From Paractinoplanes brasiliensis (GTDB taxonomy: Bacteria > Actinomycetota > Actinomycetes > Mycobacteriales > Micromonosporaceae), in contig NZ_SNWR01000001.1 in NCBI RefSeq assembly GCF_004362215.1, positions 6,926,001-6,990,000 of the forward strand: 64,000 bases of DNA. The letters are read 5' to 3'. Below, piece by piece: positions 49,707-58,956 of the stretch (positions within the stretch are counted from its first letter, which is position 1; each line of letters opens with the position of its first letter). Position numbers and translations under genes: made by a program. A model generated the notes under the pieces. That model worked only from the letters and a program-made list of their open reading frames with translations. It made no database searches and had not been told where the DNA came from.

Positions 49707-50911
49707 CGGCGCCGCCCGGGGCGTACTGGCGGGCGCAGCGGCTGGCCGAGGTCGGGCACTACGAGCAGGCCGAACGGATCGCCCGCGAGGGACTGGCCGA
49801 GGCGCCCGCCGACGGCTGGCTGCTCACGCTGCTCGCCTCTGTGCTGCGGCTGCGCACGGAGTACGCGGCCGCCCTGCGTACGGCCGACGCCGCCGTCGCC
49901 GCCGCGCCCCAGCTGGCCGAGGCGCACCTGGAACGGGCCGAGACCCTGATCCTGTTGCTGCGCGCGAAGGAGGCGATCGGCGCCGCGGCCGAGGGGGTGC
50001 GGCTGGATCCGGCGGCCGCATCCGGGCATTTCGTGCTGGCCCGCGCGCTGGCCGCCGCCCGCGACTACGACCGGGCCCGGGCCGCCGCCGCGCACGGCCG
50101 TACGCTCGCGCCGCGCTCGGTCGAGGGCCTGCTCACGGTCGCCGACGTGGAACGGGACGCGGGCAACCGGGATCCCGCCCTGGCGGCCGCCCGCGCGGCG
50201 CTGGCGATCGACCCCGGCAACGCGTACGGGCGCTGGTTGATCGCCATGCTGGATGCCGAGCGGCTGCGGGTGCGCCGATCGATGCGCGCGCTGCGTGACG
50301 TGGCGCGGGACAACCCGGGCCGCGCCGACGTGGTGTCGATGACGTGGCCGATCCGTGGCGTGCTCAGCGGCCTGCGGCGGGGGCTGGCCGCGAGCGCCGC
50401 CCTGGTTTGTGTGCTGCTGCTGGTCGCGCACTGGTGGTGGGAGCCGGCCGAGTTGTTCGCGCGGGTCGTGTCGGCCGTCCTGGCCGCCGTGATGGCCGGG
50501 TTCGCGGCCCGGGTGCTGGTCCCGGCGGGCCGGTTGCCGTGGCGCTGCCTGGGGCTGCTGCCGCCGCTCATGCGCCGGGCCGACGTGGCCGGGCTGGCCG
50601 TGACCGCCACCGGGGTCGCTCTGCTGGGACTGTACGCCGGGCTGGCGTGGTGGCCGCTGCCGGTGATCGCGCTGGCCCTCACGCCGGTGCTGTGGCTGCT
50701 GGGCCTGACCGAAGTGCTGGGCGCGGGCCTCGACGACCCGGGCGGACGGCAGGCACTGAGCGACTGGGTCGACGACCTGCGCGAATGGTGGCGCACCACG
50801 AAGCAGTCCCTGCGCGAGGCGGGCAACGACCAGCCCGGAAGCGATCAGAAGCAGAACGAGCGGCCCGCCGGCGACCAGCCGGGAAGCGATCAGCCCGGAA
50901 GCGATCAGTAA
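49703..50911 (+). CDS. TPR protein with membrane helices, C-terminal repeat tail
   Basis: A 402-residue protein starting at a GTGA overlap with the AAA+ gene. Residues about 10-200 hold five or six TPR units (YWRAQRLAEVGHYEQAERIA, HFVLARALAAARDYDRARAA). Residues 215-345 contain four hydrophobic helices (SAALVCVLLLVAHWWW, VVSAVLAAVMAGFAARVLV). The tail repeats QPGSDQ text and runs into a 60-bp tandem repeat that supplies the stop codon. It likely recruits the AAA+ ATPase to the membrane. Gene symbol unknown. Confidence 0.82.
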   Translation: MTAPPGAYWRAQRLAEVGHYEQAERIAREGLAEAPADGWLLTLLASVLRLRTEYAAALRTADAAVAAAPQLAEAHLERAETLILLLRAKEAIGAAAEGVRLDPAAASGHFVLARALAAARDYDRARAAAAHGRTLAPRSVEGLLTVADVERDAGNRDPALAAARAALAIDPGNAYGRWLIAMLDAERLRVRRSMRALRDVARDNPGRADVVSMTWPIRGVLSGLRRGLAASAALVCVLLLVAHWWWEPAELFARVVSAVLAAVMAGFAARVLVPAGRLPWRCLGLLPPLMRRADVAGLAVTATGVALLGLYAGLAWWPLPVIALALTPVLWLLGLTEVLGAGLDDPGGRQALSDWVDDLREWWRTTKQSLREAGNDQPGSDQKQNERPAGDQPGSDQPGSDQ

Positions 50912-51061
50912 CGGAACGAGCGGCCCGCCGGCGACCAGCCGGGGAGCGATCAGCCCGGAAGCGATCAGTAACGGAACGAGCGGCCCGCCGGCGACCAGCC
51001 GGGGAGCGATCAGCCCGGAAGCGATCAGTAACGGAACGACCGGCCCGCTGACAATCAGCCC
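50821..51061 (+). repeat. 60-bp tandem repeat, 4 units, crossing the TPR gene stop codon
   Basis: Four 60-bp units (50821, 50881, 50941, 51001) are nearly identical from the second on. The first unit reads AAGCAG where later ones read TAACGG, so the TAA stop lies within the repeat and the array continues as untranslated DNA for 150 bp. Confidence 0.92.
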
Positions 51062-51166
51062 GGAAACGACCAGGGGTGGAACGGCCGGCCCGGACCGCGG
51101 AACGGCCCGGCCGACCGGTAGGGGCCCGGACGACGAGGCCGACCGCGGAACAGCCCGGCCTGCTGA

Positions 51167-52009
51167 CTACTTTTCCGGGGCGGAGGCGGCAGGACCGGCA
51201 GGACCGGCGGGGGCGGCGGGGACGGCAGGACCGGCGGAGGCGGCAGGACCGGGGGCGGCGGAGGCGGCAGGACCGGCGGAGGCGGCGGGGGCGGCCTCGG
51301 CCGGGCGACGGGCCGAGCGCGCGTAGGCCAGCATGGCGACGATCAGCGCCAGCACCCCCGCGACCAGTCCCGCGATCCCGAAAGCGTCCGGCCCGCCCGA
51401 CTCCTCGGCCGGAGCGGCCTCGGCAGCCGCCGAGGCGGCCGGGGCAGCGGCGGCGGAGTCGCTGCCCTCGGCGCCGGCCGCGGTCAGCTTCAGCACCGGC
51501 GCGGGCGACTCCGGCTCACTGCCGTCGGCGGCCGGCTCGTCGATCCAGCGCACGATGTTGCCGTCCGAGTACGTCTGCAGCGTCTTGAAGATCATGTCGC
51601 CGGACTCGGGGAGCGGGCCCAGCACGACGTCGAACTCCTGGAACTGACCGGGCTTGACCTCCGACCCGGCCTTGGCCGTCCACGTGATCTTCGAGACGGC
51701 CTCGGTGATCTGCGCGCCGTGCGCCTCGAGCGGCTTGGCGAGCTTGCCGACCGTGGTGGCGACGTCCCAGCCGTCGATCGGCTTGACCGACACCGAGGCG
51801 ACGGGCTTGTCGGCGGGCAGATTGACCTCGACCTTGGTCGTCGAGCCCTCGTCGCTCTCGTTGGGCACCCGGAAGGTGACCTTGGAGTATCCGCCGGCCG
51901 TCGCGGTGCCGGGGTTCACCGTGACGTGCGCGGCGGCGGGGGCGGCCAGCGCGAGGGTGAAGCCGATGACGGTGGCGCCGACCAGAACCGAGCGCTTGAT
52001 GAGGGACAT
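51167..52009 (-). CDS. YcnI-like (DUF1775) copper-associated membrane protein
   Basis: Exported protein of 280 residues. After a signal peptide ending PAAA, mature His28 begins HVTVNPGTATAGGYSKVTFR, the copper-binding N-terminus of YcnI proteins. VEVNLPADKPVASVSVKPID, WTAKAGSEVKPGQFQEFDVV and RWIDEP match the DUF1775 fold. One helix near residues 205-225 anchors it, followed by an Ala/Pro/Gly tail with irregular repeats. The family is often next to copper importers such as CopC/CopD, which are not visible here. It may be cotranscribed with the kinase-regulator pair. Confidence 0.9.
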   Translation of the reverse strand: MSLIKRSVLVGATVIGFTLALAAPAAAHVTVNPGTATAGGYSKVTFRVPNESDEGSTTKVEVNLPADKPVASVSVKPIDGWDVATTVGKLAKPLEAHGAQITEAVSKITWTAKAGSEVKPGQFQEFDVVLGPLPESGDMIFKTLQTYSDGNIVRWIDEPAADGSEPESPAPVLKLTAAGAEGSDSAAAAPAASAAAEAAPAEESGGPDAFGIAGLVAGVLALIVAMLAYARSARRPAEAAPAASAGPAASAAPGPAASAGPAVPAAPAGPAGPAASAPEK

Positions 52010-52090
52010 CCTTGTCGAACCTTCCGTGGGGGACAGACCTGGCTGGACGTTGGTCGCTCCCGGCCGCGAAACAGTTCCCGGCGAATTTGC

Positions 52091-53443
52091 TCAGCGCAGA
52101 GCCGGCAGCCGCACGTCGACCCGCAGCCCCGGAGACGCATCACTCAACGTCACGATACCGCCGTGCCGCCGCACCAGTTCCCGCACGATCGCCAGCCCCA
52201 GCCCGGACCCGCCGGCGTCCCGTGCGCGGGCGTCGTCGAGCCTGGTGAAGCGGTCGAAGACGCGTTCGCGGTCGGCCTCGGGGATGCCCGGCCCGTCGTC
52301 GGTCACGGTGATCACCCGGAACGTCCCGTCGGCGCGCACCGTGGCCCGCACGCTCGACCGGGCGTGACGTACGGCATTGTCGAGCAGGTTGGCCACCACG
52401 CGGCCCAGCGCGTCGGGCTCGCCGGTCACCTCCATCGGTTCCGGCGGGGGATCGTAGGTCACCGTCGGATAGCGGTCGGCCACGTCGCCGACCAGCGCGC
52501 GCAGGTCGACCGAGCGGAACGGCGCCGAGATCACCCGGCCGCCGCCGTCGTCCGAGCGGGCCAGCAGCAGCAGGTCGTCGACCAGGCGGCTGAGCCGTTC
52601 GACGTCGGTGAGCAGGTCGGCCGAGAGCGCCGTCCAGTCGGTGTCGGGCAGCCGCTGCGCCACCTCGAGCTCGGTGCGCATGTTGGTCAGCGGGCTGCGC
52701 AGCTCGTGGGCCGCGTCGGCGACGAACGCGCGCTGGCGCACCCGGGCCGACTCGAGCCGGTGCAGCATCCCGTTCAGCGTCACCGCCAGCCGATGGATCT
52801 CGTCGCGCGATTCCGGCACCGGCAGGCGGCCCTCCCGGGTGCCGCCGGTGATCTCCTCGGCCCCGGACCGCAGCGCGTCGACCGGGTGCAGGGCGGCGCC
52901 CAGGGCCCGCCACAGCACGATCGCCAGCAGCGTGATGATCAGCGGGAACGTGATCAGCAGGGCCAGCTGCAGGATGCGTACGCCCTGCTGCAGGTCGTTG
53001 GTCGAGCGGGCGACCAGCACCCGCACCGGGTCGGTGGGCGGCCCGGCGCTCAGCATCACCACGCGCGCGTCACCGGGCAGGCCCACCCGGCTGCCCGGGA
53101 TGTCGCGCACCTCGCCGTCGCCGAGCCCGCGCAGCTCGTCCTCGTGCAGCATCGGCACCAGCCGGTCGGCGCCCGCCGAGATCGCCAGCACCCGCCCCTG
53201 CGCGTCGATGACCTGCACCTGCAGGGCCGGGTTGGCCTCGATCCGCTGGCTCAGCGAGTTCTGGTCGATGAGCTTGACGACGCCGCGCGCGGTCTCCAGC
53301 GTCTCGGTGCTGATCGCCCGCAGCAGCGCGAAGTTGAGGGCCCCGACCAGCAGCGCGCCCCCGGCGGCCAGCCCGACGGTCAGCGCCAGCACCGAGACCA
53401 GCACGAGCCGGGCCCGGAGGCTGATCTCGCGGGGGCGTCTCAT
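52091..53443 (-). CDS. Sensor histidine kinase (two-component system)
   Basis: Membrane sensor kinase of 450 residues. Two transmembrane helices (RLVLVSVLALTVGLAAGGAL and QLALLITFPLIITLLAIVLW) enclose an external sensor region of about 115 residues. HAMP and HisKA follow, with the phosphoryl His in DAAHELRSPLTNMRTEL, and HATPase_c ends the protein (NLLDNAVRHA, DDGPGIPEADRERVF, GSGLGLAIVRELV). ATG 53443 overlaps the regulator stop (ATGA). Signal unknown; the YcnI-like gene downstream suggests copper or envelope stress. Confidence 0.94.
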   Translation of the reverse strand: MRRPREISLRARLVLVSVLALTVGLAAGGALLVGALNFALLRAISTETLETARGVVKLIDQNSLSQRIEANPALQVQVIDAQGRVLAISAGADRLVPMLHEDELRGLGDGEVRDIPGSRVGLPGDARVVMLSAGPPTDPVRVLVARSTNDLQQGVRILQLALLITFPLIITLLAIVLWRALGAALHPVDALRSGAEEITGGTREGRLPVPESRDEIHRLAVTLNGMLHRLESARVRQRAFVADAAHELRSPLTNMRTELEVAQRLPDTDWTALSADLLTDVERLSRLVDDLLLLARSDDGGGRVISAPFRSVDLRALVGDVADRYPTVTYDPPPEPMEVTGEPDALGRVVANLLDNAVRHARSSVRATVRADGTFRVITVTDDGPGIPEADRERVFDRFTRLDDARARDAGGSGLGLAIVRELVRRHGGIVTLSDASPGLRVDVRLPALR

Positions 53444-54102
53444 CCCACCGCTGCCAGGCGGTAACCCGCCCCCCGTACGGTCTCGAGCCTGTCCCGGCCG
53501 ATTTTGCGGCGCAGGTAGCCCACGTAGACCTCGACGGCGTTGGGCGCGGTCTCGACGGCGGCGTCCCACACGTGGTCGAGCAGCTCGATCTTGCTGACCA
53601 CCTCGCCGGGCCGGCGCATGAGGTACTCGAGCAGCGCGAACTCGCGGGCCGTGAGCGTCACCTCGGCCCCGGCCACCATCACCCGGCGCTCGGCCGGGTC
53701 GAGCTCGACGTCCCCGTGGCGCAGCACCACCGGCCGCTCGTGCACCCCGCGCCGCAGCAGCGCCCGCAACCGGGCCAGCAGCACCACGTACGAGAAAGGC
53801 TTGGTCAGGTAGTCGTCGGCGCCGCAGTCGAGACCGTCGGCCTGGTCGTACTCGCCGTCCTTGGCCGACAGCATCAGCACCGGCACCCAGTTCTGCTCGG
53901 CGCGCAGCTGCCGCACCACCCGATAACCGCTGAGCCTGGGCAGCATCACGTCCAGGATCATGGCGTCGTAGCCGCCGTGCCGGGCCATCTCGAGCCCGTC
54001 CTGACCGTCGCCCGACACATCGACCGCGAAGCCCTCGGCCTGCAATCCACGCTGCAGCGCGGCCGCGAGCCGCGCCTCGTCCTCCACCACCAGCAACCGC
54101 AC
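53440..54102 (-). CDS. OmpR-family response regulator
   Basis: A 220-residue two-domain regulator. The receiver has EDE acidic residues (LLVVEDEARLAAALQR), the phosphoryl Asp in MILDVMLPRLSGYR and Lys in DDYLTKPFSYVVLLAR. The C-terminal winged helix reads VTLTAREFALLEYLMRRPGE and ends NAVEVYVGYLRRKIG. GTG 54102 is chosen because AAGG lies at proper distance. It pairs with the sensor kinase directly downstream. Confidence 0.95.
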   Translation of the reverse strand: MRLLVVEDEARLAAALQRGLQAEGFAVDVSGDGQDGLEMARHGGYDAMILDVMLPRLSGYRVVRQLRAEQNWVPVLMLSAKDGEYDQADGLDCGADDYLTKPFSYVVLLARLRALLRRGVHERPVVLRHGDVELDPAERRVMVAGAEVTLTAREFALLEYLMRRPGEVVSKIELLDHVWDAAVETAPNAVEVYVGYLRRKIGRDRLETVRGAGYRLAAVG

Positions 54103-54205
54103 CTCATTACCTTTGCACGGAAGGGGCAACCCTTAGGGGCCGCTCTCAGCCCGGTCACAGCGGTGATGGCGCACTCTTGTGACAGATCAACGGGAGGTGG
54201 ACATC

Positions 54206-55336
54206 GTGTCCGTGTTCAGGTCAAGGTCGGCACTTCGGTGGCTCGTGCCGTCGGCCGCAGCCGTCGTCGTCATCGGCGGTGGCGCGGCGGCGGGGACGAT
54301 CATCGCCAGCGCCGACCCTTCGCTGCCCGAGCGCAGCGCCGCGCAGCTCCTCGTCGACCTGCAGAACGCCAAGGTCGACGGGCTCAGCGGCACCATCGTG
54401 CAGAGCGCCGATCTGGGGCTGCCCAAGATCGCCGGGCTGACCGACGACGCGTCCGGTCAGCTGGGCCTGGCCGGCCTTGTCGCGGGCAGCAACACCGCGC
54501 GGGTCTGGTACGCTGGCGAGGACAAGGCGCGGATCGCGCTGCTGGGCACCCAGGGTGAGACGGACGTCATCCGCAACGGCCCGGACGTGTGGTTCTGGCA
54601 GTCGCAGGAGAACGCGGCCACGCACCTGAAGGTGCCGGCGGGCGCCGAGAACAAGAAGCCGGAGGCGTTGCCGTCCGGCATTCCGTCCTCGCCGCAGGAG
54701 GCCGCGGACGCGGCGCTGGCGGCGATCGACGAGAGCACCGCGGTGACGACGACCGGCGCGGCCAAGGTGGCCGACCGGGACGCGTACGAGCTGGTGCTCA
54801 GCCCCAAGGCGCAGGAGTCGCTGATCGGCCAGGTGCGCCTGGCGATCGACGCCGAGAAGCACATTCCGCTCCGCGTGGACGTGTACGCCAAGCACGCCAC
54901 CAGCCCGGCCGTCCGGGTGGCGTTCCAGCAGATCAGCTTCGACACGCCCGACCCGCAGCAGTTCGTCTTCAACCCGCCGCCGGGCACCAAGGTGACCGAG
55001 GCGAACAGCGCACAGCTCGAGAAGGACGCCGAGAAGGCGGGCAAGCCGACGCCCGAGCAGCAGAAGGCCCGGGCCGAGGACGCCGGTGTGAAGGTGATCG
55101 GCGAGGGCTGGGCATCGGTCGTGACGGCCAAGCTGCCGAAGGCCGACGCGGCCGCCGGTGAGGAGGCCAAGCAGGCCGACGACATGCTGGGCATGCTGCC
55201 CGAGGCCAGCGGGGCGTGGGGCAAGGGCCGGATCTTCTCCGGGTCGCTGTTCAGCGTGCTGCTGACCGACGACGGCCGGGTCTTCGCGGGCGCTGTCGCG
55301 CCGGAGACGCTGTACCAGGCGGCGGCCAAGAAGTAA
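54206..55336 (+). CDS. LolA-like/DUF2092 periplasm-type lipoprotein carrier fold protein
   Basis: A 376-residue exported protein. The N-terminal helix (VPSAAAVVVIGGGAAAGTII) is a signal anchor. SAAQLLVDLQNAKVDGLSGT, RVWYAGEDKARIALL and DVIRNGPDVWFWQS are the LolA/DUF2092 half-barrel text. RVDVYAKHATSPAVRVAFQQ and FVFNPPPGTKVTE complete it. GTG 54206 follows GGGAGGTGG, so it is preferred over GTG 54179. It is divergent from the response regulator, 103 bp away, and could be its target. Confidence 0.85.
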   Translation: MSVFRSRSALRWLVPSAAAVVVIGGGAAAGTIIASADPSLPERSAAQLLVDLQNAKVDGLSGTIVQSADLGLPKIAGLTDDASGQLGLAGLVAGSNTARVWYAGEDKARIALLGTQGETDVIRNGPDVWFWQSQENAATHLKVPAGAENKKPEALPSGIPSSPQEAADAALAAIDESTAVTTTGAAKVADRDAYELVLSPKAQESLIGQVRLAIDAEKHIPLRVDVYAKHATSPAVRVAFQQISFDTPDPQQFVFNPPPGTKVTEANSAQLEKDAEKAGKPTPEQQKARAEDAGVKVIGEGWASVVTAKLPKADAAAGEEAKQADDMLGMLPEASGAWGKGRIFSGSLFSVLLTDDGRVFAGAVAPETLYQAAAKK

Positions 55337-55348
55337 GCGGTCTCCAAT

Positions 55349-55360
55349 AGTTCTAGAACT
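55349..55360. promoter_or_regulatory. GntR/HutC-type operator 1 upstream of trpB
   Basis: AGTTCTAGAACT is a perfect 12-bp palindrome whose TCTAGA core is shared with operators of the DasR/YvoA group of GntR regulators. An identical copy lies 44 bp further on, about four helical turns. Confidence 0.75.
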
Positions 55361-55392
55361 CTCCCCGGCATCTGTGTCACACTGCCGAAGAG

Positions 55393-55404
55393 AGTTCTAG
55401 AACT
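55393..55404. promoter_or_regulatory. GntR/HutC-type operator 2 upstream of trpB
   Basis: Second identical AGTTCTAGAACT palindrome, ending 11 bp before the trpB ATG and close to its ribosome site. A regulator of the HutC group is encoded at the end of the same gene set. Confidence 0.78.
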
Positions 55405-55415
55405 TTGGAGGCGTG

Positions 55416-56563
<1,148 letters not shown>

Positions 56564-56567
<4 letters not shown>

Positions 56568-56761
56568 CCGACTGCACCGGAGTCAGCGCAGTGTCCGTAG
56601 GGCCAGGAGGGCATGCCCATACGCACAGCATGACCGACTGCACCGGAGTCAGCGCAGTGTCCGTAGGGCCAGGAGGGCATGCCCATACGCACGGCATGAC
56701 CGACTGCACCGGAGTCAGCGCAGTGTCCGTAGGGCCAGGAGGGCATGCCCAGACGCACAGC
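56564..56761 (+). repeat. 66-bp tandem repeat, 3 units, at the trpA start
   Basis: Three units at 56564, 56630 and 56696, each beginning with ATGACC and differing by only one or two bases. Each also contains AGGAGGGC-ATG, opening a tiny overlapping frame (MPIRTA or similar) that ends in TGA of the next ATGACC. The following trpA core starts with ATGACG in phase. Confidence 0.95.
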
Positions 56762-57550
56762 ATGACGCTCTTGGTGCCCTACCTGACCGCCGGTGTCACC
56801 GAGAACTGGATCGACCACCTGCTCGCGCTGCAGGAGGCGGGGGCGGACGCGATCGAGGTGGGGCTGCCGTTCTCCGACCCGATGCTTGACGGCGCCACGA
56901 TCCAGCAGGCCTCGGGCCGGGCTCTCGCCCGCGGTGTCACTGTCGCCTCGGTCCTCGCCGAGATCAAAGACGCCCCCGTACGCGTTCCGCTGATCGCTTT
57001 CACGTACGCGAACCTGGTGTTCCGGCCGGGCGCCGCCACGTTCTGCCGCCGGCTCGCCGAGGCCGGCTTCCGCGGGCTGATCGTGCCCGACCTGCCGCTC
57101 GACGAGGCCGCCGGTGTCGAACGGGCCGCCGCCGACGCCGGTATCGAGCTGACGCTGCTGGTCGCCCCGGTGACGCCGGACGACCGGCTGGCCGAGATCG
57201 TGGCCCGCAGCCGTGGGTACGTCTACGCGGTCAGCCGCATGGGCACGACCGGCGAACGCGACTCGCTCGCCTCGTCGGCCGGCGCCCTGGCCGCCCGGAT
57301 CAAGGCCGTCTCGACGCTGCCGGTGCTGGTCGGTTTCGGGGTGTCGGGGCCCGAGCAGGCGGTCGAGGCGGGACGCGCCGGGGACGGTGTCGTGATCGGA
57401 TCGGCGCTGATGCGTAGGGTTCTCGACGGAGCCACGCCCGCCGACCTGGGAGCCGAGGTCGCGGCGGTGCGCGCCGCCCTCGACCACGCCGACCAGGAGG
57501 CCAGCGCTGACCACGCCTCGCACGCCGAAGTATCAGGTCATCGCGGCTGA
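56564..57550 (+). CDS. trpA: Tryptophan synthase alpha chain with repeated N-terminal extension
   Basis: Enzyme of 328 residues that cleaves indole-3-glycerol phosphate. The family core begins at MTLLVPYLTAGVTENW and has the catalytic Glu in AIEVGLPFSDPMLDG and Asp in the same motif, then FTYANLVFRPGA, GLIVPDLPLDEAAG, SRMGTTGER and GFGVSGPEQA. It is preceded by three 22-residue copies of MTDCTGVSAVSVGPGGHAHT HS text. Without them the length is the normal 262. ATG 56564 overlaps the trpB stop and has GGGGGAG at proper distance; an internal ATG at 56762 gives the normal protein and could also be used. The C-terminus overlaps the GntR gene by 44 bp. Confidence 0.93.
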
Positions 57551-58241
57551 CCTGAGCGCCAAGATCCGTAGCGGGGAGTTGCCGCCCGGATCGGCCCTGC
57601 CGCCGCAGAAGGAGCTGAGCGGGTCGTACGGCGTCACGCTGGCGACGCTGCGGCAGGCGCTGCAGCAGCTCGAGGCCGACGGCCTGCTCTCGCAGCAGCC
57701 GGGCCGGGGCACGTTCGTCGCCGAGCCGCGCGCCGCCTACCGTCTGGACTCGCTGCGCGGCTTCGCCGAGGATCTGCGCGCTCAGGGGCACCTGGTGACC
57801 ACGCAGATCCTCGGGCAGGCGGTGGGCACGCCCCCGGCCTGGGCCGCCGCGCACCTGGGGGAGCAGCCGCCCGCCGTACGTCTGGAGCGGCTGCGCCTGC
57901 TGGCCGGGCGCCCGGCCGTGCACCAGGTGTCGTGGATCCGCGGGGCCGCGCTGGCCGAGTCGGATCTGAGCGACACCTCGCTGTATCAGGCGCTGGCCGG
58001 CCACGGCATCGTCGTGCAGCGGGCGAGCGAGGCCGTGCGTCCGGGCTCGCTCGATCAGGCCACGGCCGCCCTGCTGCGCCAGCCGGCGGGCACCCCCGCG
58101 TTCCTGTCCGAGCGGGTCACCTATGGCCTGGACGACCGCGCGCTGGTGGCCGACCGGGCGACGATCCTCGGCACGATGATGGAGATCCGCACCGAGCGGG
58201 CCGTCACCGGGCTGTCGGTGAGCTGGGCTCAGCTGGCGTAG
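57507..58241 (+). CDS. GntR-family regulator, HutC/UTRA type, with probable CTG start
   Basis: A 244-residue regulator. The winged helix reads YQVIAADLSAKIRSGELPPG, then PPQKELSGSYGVTLATLRQA and QQPGRGTFVAEP. The C-terminal UTRA domain reads FLSERVTYGLDDRALVADRA. No ATG or GTG gives the full DNA-binding domain. The only start that does is CTG 57507, which has a perfect AGGAGG six bases upstream; the first ATG-like start in the frame (57579) would cut off half the helix-turn-helix. It lies in the trpBA unit and probably binds the AGTTCTAGAACT pair before trpB. Confidence 0.85.
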   Translation: MTTPRTPKYQVIAADLSAKIRSGELPPGSALPPQKELSGSYGVTLATLRQALQQLEADGLLSQQPGRGTFVAEPRAAYRLDSLRGFAEDLRAQGHLVTTQILGQAVGTPPAWAAAHLGEQPPAVRLERLRLLAGRPAVHQVSWIRGAALAESDLSDTSLYQALAGHGIVVQRASEAVRPGSLDQATAALLRQPAGTPAFLSERVTYGLDDRALVADRATILGTMMEIRTERAVTGLSVSWAQLA

Positions 58242-58498
58242 CGTTTCTCGGCCCGCGCCCGCGCCTTGGCCGCCTCGGCCTCGCGGTTTTTCGGCGGCGC
58301 GGTGGTGACCAGCTCGCCCAGCAGCTCGGCGGTGGCGGCGGCCACGGCGGCCACCGCCCGGTCGAACGCGGCCTGGTTGGCCTGCGACGGCCGGGTGCTG
58401 CCGGCGACCTTGCGCACGTACTGCAGGGCGGCGGCGTGGATCTCGTCGCCCGTCGCGGGCGGTTCGAAGTTGTGCAGCTGGTGGATGTTACGGCACAC
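58229..58498 (-). CDS. DUF2277 protein
   Basis: Small 89-residue conserved actinobacterial protein of unknown function. CRNIHQLHNFEPPATGDEIH and YVRKVAGSTRPSQANQAAFD match the DUF2277 layout. GTG 58498 has GGAGG upstream and gives the family start MCRNI. It ends inside the end of the GntR gene (13-bp convergent overlap). Confidence 0.88.
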   Translation of the reverse strand: MCRNIHQLHNFEPPATGDEIHAAALQYVRKVAGSTRPSQANQAAFDRAVAAVAAATAELLGELVTTAPPKNREAEAAKARARAEKRYAS

Positions 58499-58572
58499 GG
58501 CGGGACCTCCGGGTGACGGGAACGCGACGTCAGCCAAGTTACGCCACCGGTACGACGAAATACGATGGACGC

Positions 58573-58956
58573 ATGACGCACTGGTACGAGTCCTCCATCG
58601 ACCGGCAGCTGCGTGAGGCCACCGAGCGCGGCGAGTTCGACAACCTGCCCGGCCTGGGCAAACCGCTGCCCGATCACGGCAAGGACTACGAGGAGGACTG
58701 GTGGGTCAAGGACTGGCTGGAGCGCGAGGGCGCGACCGCCGGGGTCATCCCGCCGACGCTCGCCCTGCGCCGCGAGACCGAGGAGCTTGAGGCCCGGGTC
58801 GACCGCCTGCGCAGCGAACGCGAGGTGCGCGACTACGTGGAGGACCTGAACGAGCGGATCCACCGGGCCACGGTCGGGCGGATGGACGGCCCTCCGGTGG
58901 TCCTGCGCAAGCTCCACGCCGACCGGGTGGTCGACGCGTGGCGGTCACGCCACTGA
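58573..58956 (+). CDS. DUF1992 protein (DnaJ-C28-like domain)
   Basis: Protein of 127 residues with the DUF1992 core: ESSIDRQLREATERGEFDNL, PGLGKPLPDHGKDYEEDWWV. The second half is helical (RLRSEREVRDYVEDLNERIH). The eukaryotic relatives are J-protein C28; in bacteria the role is unknown. It is divergent from DUF2277 and its end overlaps the next gene by 12 bp. Confidence 0.88.
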   Translation: MTHWYESSIDRQLREATERGEFDNLPGLGKPLPDHGKDYEEDWWVKDWLEREGATAGVIPPTLALRRETEELEARVDRLRSEREVRDYVEDLNERIHRATVGRMDGPPVVLRKLHADRVVDAWRSRH

